A stretch of DNA of 64,000 nucleotides from Chloroflexota bacterium (lineage in GTDB: Bacteria > Chloroflexota > Anaerolineae > Aggregatilineales > Phototrophicaceae). The position numbers and the translations under genes are program-made. The stretch covers positions 1 to 64,000 of the forward strand of contig WTGF01000125.1 in assembly GCA_011525385.1 (NCBI GenBank), written 5' to 3'. Positions within the stretch are counted from its first letter, which is position 1. Every line of letters begins with the position of its first letter. The notes beneath the pieces were generated by a model. The model saw only the letters and a list, made by a program, of their open reading frames with translations, was not told where the DNA came from and ran no database searches. Positions 7,898 through 17,237 of the stretch are shown piece by piece.

Positions 7898-10800
7898 TTG
7901 AAACACTATTATAATGTGAAGAGTTATGCGCGTACCCCGGAAATCCAGGAACTACCGTCGCTGATCGACATACAGTTGCGGTCGTTTCAGGACTTTCTCT
8001 ATGGGGGCAGGTTGCTCGAACTGTTCGACGAGATCAATCCCATACAGAGTTTCAATGGCAATTTGTCCCTCTATTTCCCGGGAAATATCCCCCAAGCCCA
8101 GGAATTCGGATTAGAGTATTGGTTCGAAGAGTCGAAGTATGACGAAGACGCGTGCCTGGAACGCGACATGTCATACGCGGCGCCTTTATATGTACGCGTC
8201 GCCCTGGTGAATCACGATCAAGGCGACGAGGTCATACTCCAGGATATTTTCCTGGGCGACTTCCCGTTGATGACCGAGAAGGGCACCTTCATCATTAACG
8301 GCACAGAGCGCGTCGTTGTCAGTCAATTGATCCGCTCGCCCGGCGTCTACTTTGATCTGGAGGAAGAACGCGCGACGGGTCGCCAACTTTCCAACGCGAA
8401 GCTGATCCCGGACCGCGGCGCCTGGATGGAGTTCGAGACGCGCAAAACGGACTACATCACTATCAAATTCAATCGTAAGCGCACGATTCCGGTCACGATC
8501 CTGTTGCGCGCGCTGGCTGCTATAGACGATGGATTGGGCGAATCGAAATCTCCAATCAAGACCGGGGACGACGAAGAAATTCTGGCGCTTTTCGCCGATG
8601 TCGACAATGACGAAACGCATAAATATATCGAGAGTTCGTTGAAGAACGAGCCCGTATGGGATGTCAAGAAAAAGCAGACCATCGCTGAAGTAGCATTGAT
8701 TGAGTTCTACAAGCGCATGCGCCCTGGCGACCCTCCCACGCTTGACAACGCGCGTGACTATCTGGCAGGCCAACTTTTCGATCAACGCCGATATGATCTC
8801 GAGCGTGTTGGACGTTACAAATTGAACCAGCGTCTTGACCTGGAGGGCGTCGTTGACCCCGATCATCGCACTATCACCAAAGCGGATATCGTCGCCTTGG
8901 TCAGACACATGATCATTATCAACAGCGGCCAACGCGGCCGTGACGATATTGATCATTTGGGCAACCGCCGGGTTAAGACCGTCGGCGAACTCATCGGCAA
9001 CAAATTACGCATCGGCTTGCGCCGTATGGAACGCGTTGTCAAAGAGCGCATGTCAATCCGCGAGGCCGAACAACTGACCCCGGTTTCATTGATCAATATT
9101 CGCCCGATTGTCGCTGCGGTGCGCGAATTCTTCGGCTCGTCGCAATTGTCTCAGTTTATGGAGCAAACGAATCCGCTGTCGGAATTGACGCACAAGCGGA
9201 CGTTATCCGCGTTGGGTCCGGGTGGGCTGCGCCGCGAGCGCGCCGGATTCGATGTGCGCGACGTGCATCACAGTCATTATGGGCGCATTTGTCCGATCGA
9301 AACGCCGGAAGGTCCCAATATCGGTTTGATCGGGCGGCTGGCGAGTTACGCGCAGGTGAACGATCTTGGGTTTATCGAAACACCCTACCGCAAGGTTGTC
9401 AGTTCGCTCAGCGTGGGGGATCCGGGCTTGGTCGGTCGCAGGCTCTACGACGACATCGAGGACTCCAAAGGCAAGGTTGTATTTGAAGAAGGAACGATCC
9501 TTGACGCCAAGATCGTCAGCAGCCTGAAGCGGCGGAAAATCAAGGAAGTTCCCGTGGCTCCCTTTGCCACGCGCGAGATTGAATATCTGTCAGCTGACAA
9601 TGAAGACAAGTTCATCATCGCGCAAGCCAATGCTTTGCTCGACGACCACAATCAATTCGTCTCGAACCGCGTCTCCGCGCGCTATATGCAGGGGTTCCTG
9701 TCTGTTCCGCCCCAGCGGATCGACTATATGGATATCGCGCCGCGGCAGATCGTCGGCATCAGCGCGGCGTTGATTCCCTTCCTTTCCCATGACGCGGCCA
9801 ACCGCGCCTTGATGGGTTCCAACATGCAGCGGCAAGCTGTGCCATTGCTGACGCCGGATGTCTCGGTCGTTAGCACGGGCATGGAAGGTCAGGCGGCTTA
9901 TGATAGCGGCCAGGTCTTGGTGTCGGAAATTGAAGCGGAAGTGATCAGCGTACAAGGGCATCGCGTGATCGTTCGCACCGCGGATGGTGAAGAAGTTACT
10001 TACCAATTGAGAAAATACGAGCGTTCCAATCAGTCGACCTGCATTGACCAGCGGCCGCTGGTGCGCAAGGGAGACGCGATCAAGCCCGGCGATGTGATTG
10101 CCGACAGTTCGTCGACGTTTGACGGTCAATTGGCGCTGGGCCACGATGTTTTGACCTGCTTCTTGTCTTGGGACGGCGGCAATTATGAAGACGCCTTGCT
10201 CATCAGCGAAGAGATGCTGCGCAACGACAAATTCACCAGCATTCACATCGAGAAGCACGAGATTGAAGCGCGTGACACCAAGCTGGGAGCGGAAGAGATC
10301 ACCTACGACATTCCGAATGTGGGTGAGGAAGCGCTCAAGGACCTTGATGAGCACGGCATTGTGCGCATCGGCGCCGAAGTTGGACCGAATGACATCCTGG
10401 TGGGCAAGATCACGCCCAAGGGCGAGAAAGAATTGTCGCCCGAAGAGAAGTTGTTGCGCGCCATTTTTGGCGAGCAAGCGCGCGAGGTCAAGGACTCGTC
10501 GCTGCGCTTGCCGCACGGTGACCGCGGCAAAGTGATCGACGTAAAAGTCTTCACTCGCGACGAACACCCGGACCTGCCGGCCGGCGTGGAAAAGATGGTT
10601 CGCGTCAGTGTGGCGCAGCGCCGCAAGTTGACGGTTGGCGACAAGATGGCGGGGCGGCACGGAAACAAGGGCGTCATCTCCAAGATCGTGCCCATCGAAG
10701 ATATGCCCTATGTTGACGGCGGCACCCCGGTAGAGATTATTCTCAACCCTCTCGGTGTCCCCTCTCGCATGAACATCGGCCAGATCCTGGAGTTGCACTT

Positions 10801-11845
10801 GGGCTGGGCGGCGGATCGCATGGGATTCCGAGCTGTGACACCGGTTTTCGACGGCGTGCGCGAACACGAGATCCAAGCCGAGCTCGGCCGCGCCTGGATG
10901 CTGGATTGGGCCTGGAAACAGATCACGGAGCGCGCCTGGGAAAACCAAGCGCGCCTGGCAAGCAGCGCCGGCATCGACCGGGAAGATTTCGACGATGATA
11001 TGCACGTGATCTGCGCGTATCTGCTGGACCGCGTTGGCGAGAGCGGGCTCTACGACAACGAGGCGATCATTCTCGAGCGCGACGAGATTTATGTGCGACG
11101 CGTGGCTGTGGCGGAGGTCTTGCGCGAACTCGGCTACGATCCGGAGGAAATCATGGTATATGACAACAGCGATCTGGCGGCGGACATGCGCGATGAACGT
11201 GATTTGGCGGCCTTGCGCGTTTCCTTGTGCTTGTGGATTCAGCAGACCTCGCCCGAGGCAATCGAACTGAGCGACTCGCTCTCCATTCGCGACCTATTCG
11301 ATATTGCCAACCGCGTCATGTTTGAGACGGGTCATCCTCTGCCGCATTATGGCAAGCAGACCTTGTACGACGGCCGTACCGGCGAGCCCTTTGATCGCCA
11401 CGTGGCAGTAGGCTATGTTCACATGCTCAAATTGGCGCATTTGGTCGAGGACAAGGCGCACGCTCGCTCGACCGGTCCATACAGCCTGGTTACGCAACAG
11501 CCCTTGGGCGGCAAGGCGCAGTTTGGCGGTCAGCGCTTCGGCGAGATGGAGGTCTGGGCGCTGGAGGCTTATGGCGCCGCGCATATTCTGCAGGAGATGC
11601 TCACTGTCAAATCCGATGACGTGCAGGGCCGCGTGAAGACTTACGAGAGTATCGTCAAGGGCGAACCCATTGAAGAGCCGGGCATTCCCACGAGTTTCCG
11701 CGTATTAGTCAAGGAGCTGCAAAGCCTGGGGCTGGCGGTGGAAGCGATTACGGGAAGCGGCGATGTGATCCGCTTCGGCAAGGACGACGAGCAAACCCGG
11801 CGTCCGCAGCCAGCGACCGGGTTGCTGGGGCTGGGTTCGCGTTAG
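7898..11845 (+). CDS. rpoB: DNA-directed RNA polymerase subunit beta
   Basis: 1315 residues, close to the usual length. TTG at 7898 is supported by a GAGGAG ribosome site 7 nt upstream and by the N-terminus. Clear landmarks include the rifampicin region ([20 protein letters not shown], then [10 protein letters not shown], near residue 420), [21 protein letters not shown], the active-site [19 protein letters not shown] near residue 915, and the C-terminal [22 protein letters not shown] that joins beta'. It forms the catalytic core with beta'. The gene stands alone: no rplJ, rplL or rpoC is adjacent, and a terminator separates it from nuoA. In the rifampicin pocket the Asp equivalent to E. coli 516 is Glu and Arg529 is Thr, while His526 and Ser531 are kept. 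Confidence 0.99.
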   Translation: MKHYYNVKSYARTPEIQELPSLIDIQLRSFQDFLYGGRLLELFDEINPIQSFNGNLSLYFPGNIPQAQEFGLEYWFEESKYDEDACLERDMSYAAPLYVRVALVNHDQGDEVILQDIFLGDFPLMTEKGTFIINGTERVVVSQLIRSPGVYFDLEEERATGRQLSNAKLIPDRGAWMEFETRKTDYITIKFNRKRTIPVTILLRALAAIDDGLGESKSPIKTGDDEEILALFADVDNDETHKYIESSLKNEPVWDVKKKQTIAEVALIEFYKRMRPGDPPTLDNARDYLAGQLFDQRRYDLERVGRYKLNQRLDLEGVVDPDHRTITKADIVALVRHMIIINSGQRGRDDIDHLGNRRVKTVGELIGNKLRIGLRRMERVVKERMSIREAEQLTPVSLINIRPIVAAVREFFGSSQLSQFMEQTNPLSELTHKRTLSALGPGGLRRERAGFDVRDVHHSHYGRICPIETPEGPNIGLIGRLASYAQVNDLGFIETPYRKVVSSLSVGDPGLVGRRLYDDIEDSKGKVVFEEGTILDAKIVSSLKRRKIKEVPVAPFATREIEYLSADNEDKFIIAQANALLDDHNQFVSNRVSARYMQGFLSVPPQRIDYMDIAPRQIVGISAALIPFLSHDAANRALMGSNMQRQAVPLLTPDVSVVSTGMEGQAAYDSGQVLVSEIEAEVISVQGHRVIVRTADGEEVTYQLRKYERSNQSTCIDQRPLVRKGDAIKPGDVIADSSSTFDGQLALGHDVLTCFLSWDGGNYEDALLISEEMLRNDKFTSIHIEKHEIEARDTKLGAEEITYDIPNVGEEALKDLDEHGIVRIGAEVGPNDILVGKITPKGEKELSPEEKLLRAIFGEQAREVKDSSLRLPHGDRGKVIDVKVFTRDEHPDLPAGVEKMVRVSVAQRRKLTVGDKMAGRHGNKGVISKIVPIEDMPYVDGGTPVEIILNPLGVPSRMNIGQILELHLGWAADRMGFRAVTPVFDGVREHEIQAELGRAWMLDWAWKQITERAWENQARLASSAGIDREDFDDDMHVICAYLLDRVGESGLYDNEAIILERDEIYVRRVAVAEVLRELGYDPEEIMVYDNSDLAADMRDERDLAALRVSLCLWIQQTSPEAIELSDSLSIRDLFDIANRVMFETGHPLPHYGKQTLYDGRTGEPFDRHVAVGYVHMLKLAHLVEDKAHARSTGPYSLVTQQPLGGKAQFGGQRFGEMEVWALEAYGAAHILQEMLTVKSDDVQGRVKTYESIVKGEPIEEPGIPTSFRVLVKELQSLGLAVEAITGSGDVIRFGKDDEQTRRPQPATGLLGLGSR

Positions 11846-11878
11846 GGCGAAAACGGCATTTGCAAAGGAACATCTAAA

Positions 11879-11910
11879 GGGCGCATCATGTGGTGCGCCC
11901 TCTCTTTTTA
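11879..11910 (+). terminator. Rho-independent terminator of rpoB
   Basis: GGGCGCATCA (11879-11888) pairs with TGGTGCGCCC (11891-11900), ten pairs with one G-T wobble in the uninterrupted form, followed by TCTCTTTTT. It lies 34 nt after the rpoB stop. Its T-run is also the first part of repeat copy A. Confidence 0.85.
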
Positions 11911-12000
11911 TTAACCCCTTGTTCATGCAAGGAGAAGGCTTGTTATTTTCTGGGTACGCGACATTCCCGGGACTTTTTTGCCGGTTACGCGCCGAGCGGC
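11901..12000 (+). repeat. Dispersed ~100-bp repeat, copy A
   Basis: One of four related copies in the window (others 39356-39450, 40555-40649, 43744-43843). It starts with TCTCTTTTT, continues with a small stem-loop (CCTTG-TTCATG-CAAGG), then GGCTTGTTATTTTCTG, and ends with GCCGGTTACGCGCCGAGCGG. Copy A is closest to copy D, sharing the central ATTCC/GGGAC block that B and C lack. It lies directly after the rpoB terminator, in the same direction as rpoB. No coding potential is evident. It may be a MITE/REP-like element or a structured RNA. Confidence 0.75.
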
Positions 12001-12259
12001 TTTTTGCCAGAATGATATTGCAGCAGCAATTCATACATGTGATTCACCGTAGACTGCTTGAGACACAATAAAGTGAATTCGGCGTGTTGATTGTGGTATT
12101 CCGACCTCGCGCAATGTTGCTGGCCTGGGGTAGAATAATCAGCGAGGCGGCAACCTCTACAAAGCCTTGCCCAGCCTTGCTTGATTTTGCCGACATAGTA
12201 TGCTAATCTCTGTAAAGTCTTGATTTGTTCCAAAAAGCACAAACGCTTGGAATGCTCGT
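12001..12259. other. Gap between repeat A and nuoA
   Basis: About 260 nt without a convincing gene. A minus-strand frame (12242-11985, 85 codons) runs through it and into the end of repeat A; it has no ribosome site and no recognisable family, so it is not called as a gene. The last 80 nt probably hold the nuo promoter and leader. Confidence 0.4.
12177..12204 (+). promoter_or_regulatory. Possible promoter of the nuo operon
   Basis: TTGCTT (12177-12182), a 16-nt spacer and TATGCT (12199-12204), about 50 nt before the nuoA start. The match is moderate. It is proposed because the terminator after rpoB means nuoA needs its own promoter in this gap. Confidence 0.4.
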
Positions 12260-12619
12260 ATGACCGTTCTCGAATTTGGCCCTGTCGCCGCCCTGCTTGT
12301 CATTGCCTCCGCGCTGGCCTTAATCATCGCTAACATATCGCGCGTGATGGGTCCGCACCGGCCGACCTATCGCAAGTCCGTACCTTATGAAAGCGGGATG
12401 AAGCCGATTGGTCCGGCGCTGCGCCGTTTTCCGGTCAAGTTCTATCTGGTAGCGGTTTTGTTCATTATTTTCGACATAGAAGTCATTTTCTTTTTGCCTT
12501 GGGCAGTTTCCATGCGCGACCTCGGCGTTTATGGACTGGCAGTGATGGCGGTCTTCACAGTGATCCTGGTCGTAGGTTTCGTATATGAATGGAAGAAGGG
12601 TGGTTTGGAATGGGAGTAA
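12260..12619 (+). CDS. nuoA: NADH-quinone oxidoreductase subunit A
   Basis: 119 residues with three membrane helices and the family signature [15 protein letters not shown] in the first loop, then [22 protein letters not shown], whose acidic residues belong to the E-channel region. It is part of the membrane arm next to NuoH and NuoJ. First gene of the operon. Its stop overlaps the preferred nuoB start by 10 nt. Confidence 0.98.
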   Translation: MTVLEFGPVAALLVIASALALIIANISRVMGPHRPTYRKSVPYESGMKPIGPALRRFPVKFYLVAVLFIIFDIEVIFFLPWAVSMRDLGVYGLAVMAVFTVILVVGFVYEWKKGGLEWE

Positions 12620-13092
12620 GCTCCAAGCTCGGTAACCTGGGTGTTGTCACAACCACCGTTGAACAAGCTGTCAATTGGGCGCGGACCGGGGCCATGTGGC
12701 CGTTGCTTTTTGGTTTGGCCTGCTGCGCAATTGAATATATGAGTTCGCAGGCTTCAAGCTACGACTTGTCTCGCTTTGGCATGGAGTTGAACCGCGCCAC
12801 GCCTCGTCAGGCGGATCTGTTAATCGTATCGGGACGCTTGACGCGGAAAATGGCGCCGGTCGTGCGCCAGCTCTACGACCAGATGGCGGAACCGAAATGG
12901 GTGATCTCCATGGGCGATTGCGCTTCCTGCGGCGGCGTTTACAATAACTATGCGATTGTGCAGGGCGTCGACGAGATCATACCCGTGGATGTTTACATTG
13001 CGGGCTGCCCGCCGCGCCCCGAGCAGTTGTTGCACGGCATCTTGACCTTGCACGAAAAGGTAAAGAGCGAGCGCGTCACGGATTGGGCCTAA
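12610..13092 (+). CDS. nuoB: NADH-quinone oxidoreductase subunit B
   Basis: 160 residues from ATG 12610. An in-frame ATG at 12589 would add seven residues inside nuoA. The N2 [4Fe-4S] cluster ligands are visible: the CC pair in [11 protein letters not shown], the Cys in MGDCASCGG, and the Cys in IAGCPPRPE. It passes electrons from the peripheral arm to quinone at the NuoB/NuoD interface. Overlap with nuoA by 10 nt implies translational coupling. Confidence 0.98.
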   Translation: MGVSSKLGNLGVVTTTVEQAVNWARTGAMWPLLFGLACCAIEYMSSQASSYDLSRFGMELNRATPRQADLLIVSGRLTRKMAPVVRQLYDQMAEPKWVISMGDCASCGGVYNNYAIVQGVDEIIPVDVYIAGCPPRPEQLLHGILTLHEKVKSERVTDWA

Positions 13093-13136
13093 CCGGTTCG
13101 CGGACTTATTGATCAGATTCTGAGGCGGCCTTGGGA

Positions 13137-13706
13137 ATGGAAATTCCGGCAGCAAGAGACCCGGTATCAGCAGCGCGAGACGCTTTTGATGATGCCGTCT
13201 TACATGTGAAGCAATTTCGCGGAGAGACCACGCTGGTCGTGGAACCCGCGCTCTTGCCCGAAGTGCTGGATTTCCTGCGCGTCAGTTCCGGGTTGGTCTA
13301 TAACATGCTCTCCGATGTAAGCGCTGTCGACTATTACCCGGACGACTATGGCGACGATTTTGACGGCGACGAAAGTGATTACCGCCCCGGGCGTTTCGCG
13401 GTCTCCTATCACATTCTTTCGATGCTCTACAACCGGCGGCTGCGCGTGAAAGTGTTCGCCGCGGAAGAAGATCCCCGCCTGCCGACGGCGACTGTAGTTT
13501 GGCCCGCCGCCAATTGGCTGGAACGCGAAATAGCCGACATGATGGGCATTACATTTGACGGTCATCCCGATCAGCGCCGGTTGCTGATGCCGGACGATTG
13601 GCACGGGCACCCGCATCGACGCGACTATCCCTTGGGCAAAGAGACGGTCGCCTTTTCCTTCAACGAAGCGGAAATCCGCAAGCACAAGCCCTTTGCGCAG
13701 AACTAG
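13137..13706 (+). CDS. nuoC: NADH-quinone oxidoreductase subunit C
   Basis: 189 residues from ATG 13137; a TTG at 13131 with a closer GAGG ribosome site is an alternative start. The 30-kDa subunit signature is clear: NWLEREIADMMGITFDGHPD, then RRLLMPDDWHGHPHRRDYPL. An acidic stretch (YPDDYGDDFDGDESDY) in the middle is an unusual insertion. It is a structural peripheral-arm subunit beside NuoD; the two are separate genes here, unlike the E. coli fusion. Confidence 0.97.
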   Translation: MEIPAARDPVSAARDAFDDAVLHVKQFRGETTLVVEPALLPEVLDFLRVSSGLVYNMLSDVSAVDYYPDDYGDDFDGDESDYRPGRFAVSYHILSMLYNRRLRVKVFAAEEDPRLPTATVVWPAANWLEREIADMMGITFDGHPDQRRLLMPDDWHGHPHRRDYPLGKETVAFSFNEAEIRKHKPFAQN

Positions 13707-13720
13707 AGTCCGAGGTCACA

Positions 13721-14989
13721 ATGGCAGTTGCAGCGCAAGCGCAATCAATTGAAGAGCAGCGCAAATGGGAAGGCAGCCTCGATGAATTGAGAGGATTGGT
13801 TTCCGAACGGGCGATGACCGGCGAAACCATGCTGCTCAATATGGGACCGCATCATCCCAGCACGCATGGCGTATTGCGTCTGCTGCTCGAGTTGGACGGT
13901 GAAGAGATTGTCACCTGCTTGCCCGACATCGGATTCTTGCATACCGGCATTGAAAAGTCCCTCGAAGACAAGAGCTACGAAAAGGCGCTTCCGCTGACGG
14001 ACCGCATGGACTATCTGTCGCCGATGTCCAATAACATGGCTTATTCCTGCGCCGTCGAGAAACTGCTTGACCTGGATGTGCCGGAACGCGGTCAGATCAT
14101 CCGCGTGATTTGTCTCGAGTTGGCGCGCTGCGCCAGTCACCTTGTCTGGCTGGGGACACACGCCATTGATATGGGCGCGATGAGCGTCCTGCTATATGCC
14201 TTCCGCGAGCGCGAGCGCGTGCTCGGCATGTTCGAGATGCTTTCCGGCCAGCGAATGATGAGCAGCTATATTCGTCCCGGCGGCGTCTGGCGCGATGTCC
14301 CGGCCGAGTTTCTCCCCACGATCAAACAGTTCCTTAACGACTTTCCGGCCAAGGTTGACGACTACGAAGCGCTGCTGACGCAAAACCCGATCTGGAAAGA
14401 CCGGGCGCAAGGCGTGGGAGTGGTGGAACCGGATGTGGCGCTGGCGCACGGCATGACCGGCCCAGCCTTGCGCGGCAGCGGCGTCAATTGGGACTTGCGC
14501 AAGGCGCAGCCCTACAGCGGTTATGAGACCTACGACTTTAATGTGCCGCTTGGCGAACATGGGGACGTATACGATAGATACCTGATCCGTATTCAAGAAT
14601 TCCGTGAAAGCATGAAGATCCTGAATCAGGCGGTTGCCCGGCTGGAAACGGTGGGGGGACCGTACCGCTCGGAAAACCGCAAGTATGTACCGCCGCTGCG
14701 CAGCGAGTTAGGTCAGAGTATGGAAGCGGTGATCCACCACTTCAAGTTGTGGACCTACGGTTATGACGCCCCCGATGACGAAATCTATAGCGCGATTGAA
14801 AGCCCGCGCGGCGAAATCGGCTGTTACATTCACGGGACCGGCGCCAATAAACCGCGCCGGGTGCATTTTAAGACGCCGTCGTTTATTCACATCAGCGCGC
14901 TGCCGGTCATGTCGAGCGGCTATCTGTTGGCGGATATGGTTGCGATCATCGGCAGCGTCGATATCGTTCTTGGCGACTGCGATCGTTAG
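13721..14989 (+). CDS. nuoD: NADH-quinone oxidoreductase subunit D
   Basis: 422 residues. ATG 13721 follows a GAGG site; an open frame begins earlier inside nuoC but is not coding there. The quinone-site motif NMGPHHPSTHGVLRL (with the His pair) lies near residue 45, and the family motifs GQRMMSSYIRPGGVWRD, GSGVNWDLRKAQPY and ESPRGEIGCYIHG follow. It forms the quinone-reducing pocket with NuoB. The C-terminus (IIGSVDIVLGDCDR) is the standard family ending. Confidence 0.98.
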   Translation: MAVAAQAQSIEEQRKWEGSLDELRGLVSERAMTGETMLLNMGPHHPSTHGVLRLLLELDGEEIVTCLPDIGFLHTGIEKSLEDKSYEKALPLTDRMDYLSPMSNNMAYSCAVEKLLDLDVPERGQIIRVICLELARCASHLVWLGTHAIDMGAMSVLLYAFRERERVLGMFEMLSGQRMMSSYIRPGGVWRDVPAEFLPTIKQFLNDFPAKVDDYEALLTQNPIWKDRAQGVGVVEPDVALAHGMTGPALRGSGVNWDLRKAQPYSGYETYDFNVPLGEHGDVYDRYLIRIQEFRESMKILNQAVARLETVGGPYRSENRKYVPPLRSELGQSMEAVIHHFKLWTYGYDAPDDEIYSAIESPRGEIGCYIHGTGANKPRRVHFKTPSFIHISALPVMSSGYLLADMVAIIGSVDIVLGDCDR

Positions 14990-15068
14990 ATCGTATTGTG
15001 CGTACCGAGGTTAATACGCGAAATCATGCAACTGCCTCCCAGGGCGCGTCTTTGAAGGAAACTGATTG

Positions 15069-15569
15069 ATGGCAATCATCGGCAATCCGAAATACCAAGA
15101 TCGTATCCAGCATCATCTTGCCAAATACGAAACCAAACGTTCCGCGGTGATGCCGCTGCTTTATCTTGTACAAGAAGAATACGGCTGGGTTAATCAGCAG
15201 GGTATGGAAGAAGTTGCGCAAATTCTTGATCTGGATCCAACTCAGGTCAAGTCAATCGCCGGCTTCTATACCATGTATTCGGAAAAGCCGAAAGGCAAGT
15301 ACTGGTTGCAAGTGTGCACCGATTTGCCTTGCGCGCTGAGGGGCGCCGATGAGTTCCACGCTTGGTTGAAGGATGAGCTCGGCGTCGAAGAGGGCGGCAC
15401 GACCGACGATGGCATGTTTACTGTTGAACACGTTATGTGCCTGGCCGCCTGTGACAAGGCGCCCATGCTGCAATGCAATTTCCACTACGTAGAGAACTTG
15501 GGGCAAGAAAAGATGCGCGAGTTGTTGGCGCAATGGCGCGAGGAAGCGGCGCAACCTGCCAACGGCTAG
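15069..15569 (+). CDS. nuoE: NADH-quinone oxidoreductase subunit E
   Basis: 166 residues from ATG 15069, with AAGGA nine nt upstream. It is a thioredoxin-like [2Fe-2S] protein: ligands are visible as CTDLPC (C-x4-C) and CLAAC (C-x3-C). The N-terminal half carries the helical bundle (AVMPLLYLVQEEYGWVNQQG, then IAGFYTMYS). It binds NuoF and holds cluster N1a. It follows nuoD after 79 nt. Confidence 0.98.
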   Translation: MAIIGNPKYQDRIQHHLAKYETKRSAVMPLLYLVQEEYGWVNQQGMEEVAQILDLDPTQVKSIAGFYTMYSEKPKGKYWLQVCTDLPCALRGADEFHAWLKDELGVEEGGTTDDGMFTVEHVMCLAACDKAPMLQCNFHYVENLGQEKMRELLAQWREEAAQPANG

Positions 15570-15605
15570 GCGAGCCATCGAACGGTAAAGGAACTGAAAC
15601 GAAGC

Positions 15606-16874
15606 ATGCATATTCTTTTGCGCGGACGCGAAATTGATAACATCGACAAGCTGGAAGTCTATGAAAAGCACGGTGGCTTTGATGGACTGAAAAAATCGTT
15701 GGCTATGACGGCGCCCGAAGTGATTGACGAGATGAAAGCCTCCGGATTGCGCGGTCGCGGTGGCGCGGGCTTCCCTACGGGCGTGAAATGGAGCTTCATT
15801 CCCCAGCACGAGCCTCTCAAGTACGTCACGGTGAACGCTGACGAAAGCGAGACCGGCACCTTCAAAGACCGCGAAATCATGGAAAAGAATCCATATCAGT
15901 TGATCGAGGGCTCGTTGATCTGCGCTTACGCCATTCAAGCCAAGGCGGTTTACATCTATTTGCGTGGCGAGTTTTGGGATATCGGCACACAGCTTGACGA
16001 TTGTATCGAGCAACTGCGCCAAAAAGGATACGTTGGCGAGAATATCATGGGCTCGGGCTATGATTGCGAGGTCTATACGCATCTTGGCGCCGGCGCCTAC
16101 ATCTGCGGTGAAGAGAGCGCCCTGCTGAACAGTTTGGAGGGCTATTTGGGGCAACCGCGGGTGCGCCCCCCGTTTCCAGCGCAAAAAGGCGGCGGCCTCT
16201 ACAAGGAAGCCACGGTTGTCAACAATGTTGAAACGCTCGCCAACTGTCCATTCATCATGCGGGAAGGCGCGGAAGCTTTCAAAGCGATCGGCACCGACCA
16301 GAGTGCGGGCAACAAGGTTTATTGCGTCAGCGGTCACGTCAAGAAACCGGGCAACTATGAATTGCCCATGAGTACAACCTTCCGCGAATTGCTCTACGAT
16401 CATGGCGGGGGACCTTTATATGATGATCGCGCCTTCAAAGCGATGTTGCCGTCGGGTGGCTCTGGACCTATCGTTCCCTTAACCGACGAAGTCCTGGACA
16501 CCCCGATGAGCTATGAACATTGCGCGAATATCGGCACAATTATCGGCTCCGCGTCCATCATCGTCATGGACGAATCCGTCGATATGACCTGGGTCGCTTC
16601 AAAAGTAACTAAATTCTTTGAGCACGAAAGCTGCGGCAAATGTACGCCCTGTCGCGAAGGCACCTATTGGCTGGACAAGGTGATCGATCGCATTCTGGAT
16701 GGCCGTGGGACGCCTGATGATGTCAAACGCATCGCGGATGTGGCTGAAAATATGGCAGGCACGACGCTTTGCGCCTTGGGTGATTTCGCCGCAAACCCGA
16801 TCATACATACGATCAAACACTTCCCGGATGATTTCGCGCAGCACGTGGGGGCGGCGTCCGCAGGCGGCGATTAA
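15606..16874 (+). CDS. nuoF: NADH-quinone oxidoreductase subunit F (NADH/FMN site)
   Basis: 422 residues. The FMN/NADH motif GLRGRGGAGFPTGVKWSF is near residue 50, YICGEESALLNSLEG follows in the middle, and the N3 cluster motif ESCGKCTPCREGTYWL (C-x2-C-x2-C) with a distant fourth Cys (TTLCALGD) lies near the C-terminus. It oxidises NADH and starts the electron chain. Thirty-six nt separate it from nuoE. Confidence 0.98.
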   Translation: MHILLRGREIDNIDKLEVYEKHGGFDGLKKSLAMTAPEVIDEMKASGLRGRGGAGFPTGVKWSFIPQHEPLKYVTVNADESETGTFKDREIMEKNPYQLIEGSLICAYAIQAKAVYIYLRGEFWDIGTQLDDCIEQLRQKGYVGENIMGSGYDCEVYTHLGAGAYICGEESALLNSLEGYLGQPRVRPPFPAQKGGGLYKEATVVNNVETLANCPFIMREGAEAFKAIGTDQSAGNKVYCVSGHVKKPGNYELPMSTTFRELLYDHGGGPLYDDRAFKAMLPSGGSGPIVPLTDEVLDTPMSYEHCANIGTIIGSASIIVMDESVDMTWVASKVTKFFEHESCGKCTPCREGTYWLDKVIDRILDGRGTPDDVKRIADVAENMAGTTLCALGDFAANPIIHTIKHFPDDFAQHVGAASAGGD

Positions 16875-16877
16875 AGC

Positions 16878-17195
16878 GTGACGGGCCGGGCCGGTTTATT
16901 ATGGCGAATCTTGAAGAAGCTGTTTCAAAGTCCGCTAGAGCGCGAACGAGATTTTTATGATCGCTTCCGCGAACTGAGCGACGAGATTGAGGCGCTGCCG
17001 GATTCAATCACCCATTATGTGCTGCGCGGAGAGTTGTTTATCGAACGCGGCGAATACGAACGCGCGAGAGCGGATTTCGAGGCAGCAGTGGATATCGCTG
17101 AAGCGGTGAACGCGGACGAGTCTTGGGGTCTATTGGAGCAAGTGATGCGCGACCGCGCCTTGCAGGGAATCGAGTTGGTGAAACGACGCCGGTAG
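16878..17195 (+). CDS. Small TPR-like protein encoded inside the nuo operon
   Basis: 105 residues starting at GTG 16878, three nt after the nuoF stop, and ending 42 nt before nuoG. The N-terminus is basic and partly hydrophobic (GLLWRILKKLFQSP), perhaps an amphipathic membrane-surface helix. The segment HYVLRGELFIERGEYERARA, continuing DFEAAVDIAE, matches one TPR unit well, with a second helical pair after it. No signal peptide. It is not a standard complex I subunit. Tight packing and one-way orientation suggest co-expression and perhaps a chaperone, assembly or accessory role (inference). Confidence 0.8.
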   Translation: MTGRAGLLWRILKKLFQSPLERERDFYDRFRELSDEIEALPDSITHYVLRGELFIERGEYERARADFEAAVDIAEAVNADESWGLLEQVMRDRALQGIELVKRRR

Positions 17196-17237
17196 CGAAG
17201 TCGGCGGCGCGGCGCCGTTGTTGAGGTGGAGGTCTGG

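Noticed and set aside
9590-11005. Long minus-strand open frame (471 codons) inside rpoB
   Set aside because: It is antisense to a certain rpoB reading frame, has no ribosome site and reads as low-information His/Arg-rich protein, typical of a codon-bias shadow.
11985-12242. 85-codon minus-strand frame between rpoB and nuoA
   Set aside because: No ribosome site, no known family, and it runs into repeat copy A; kept only as a note for the gap.
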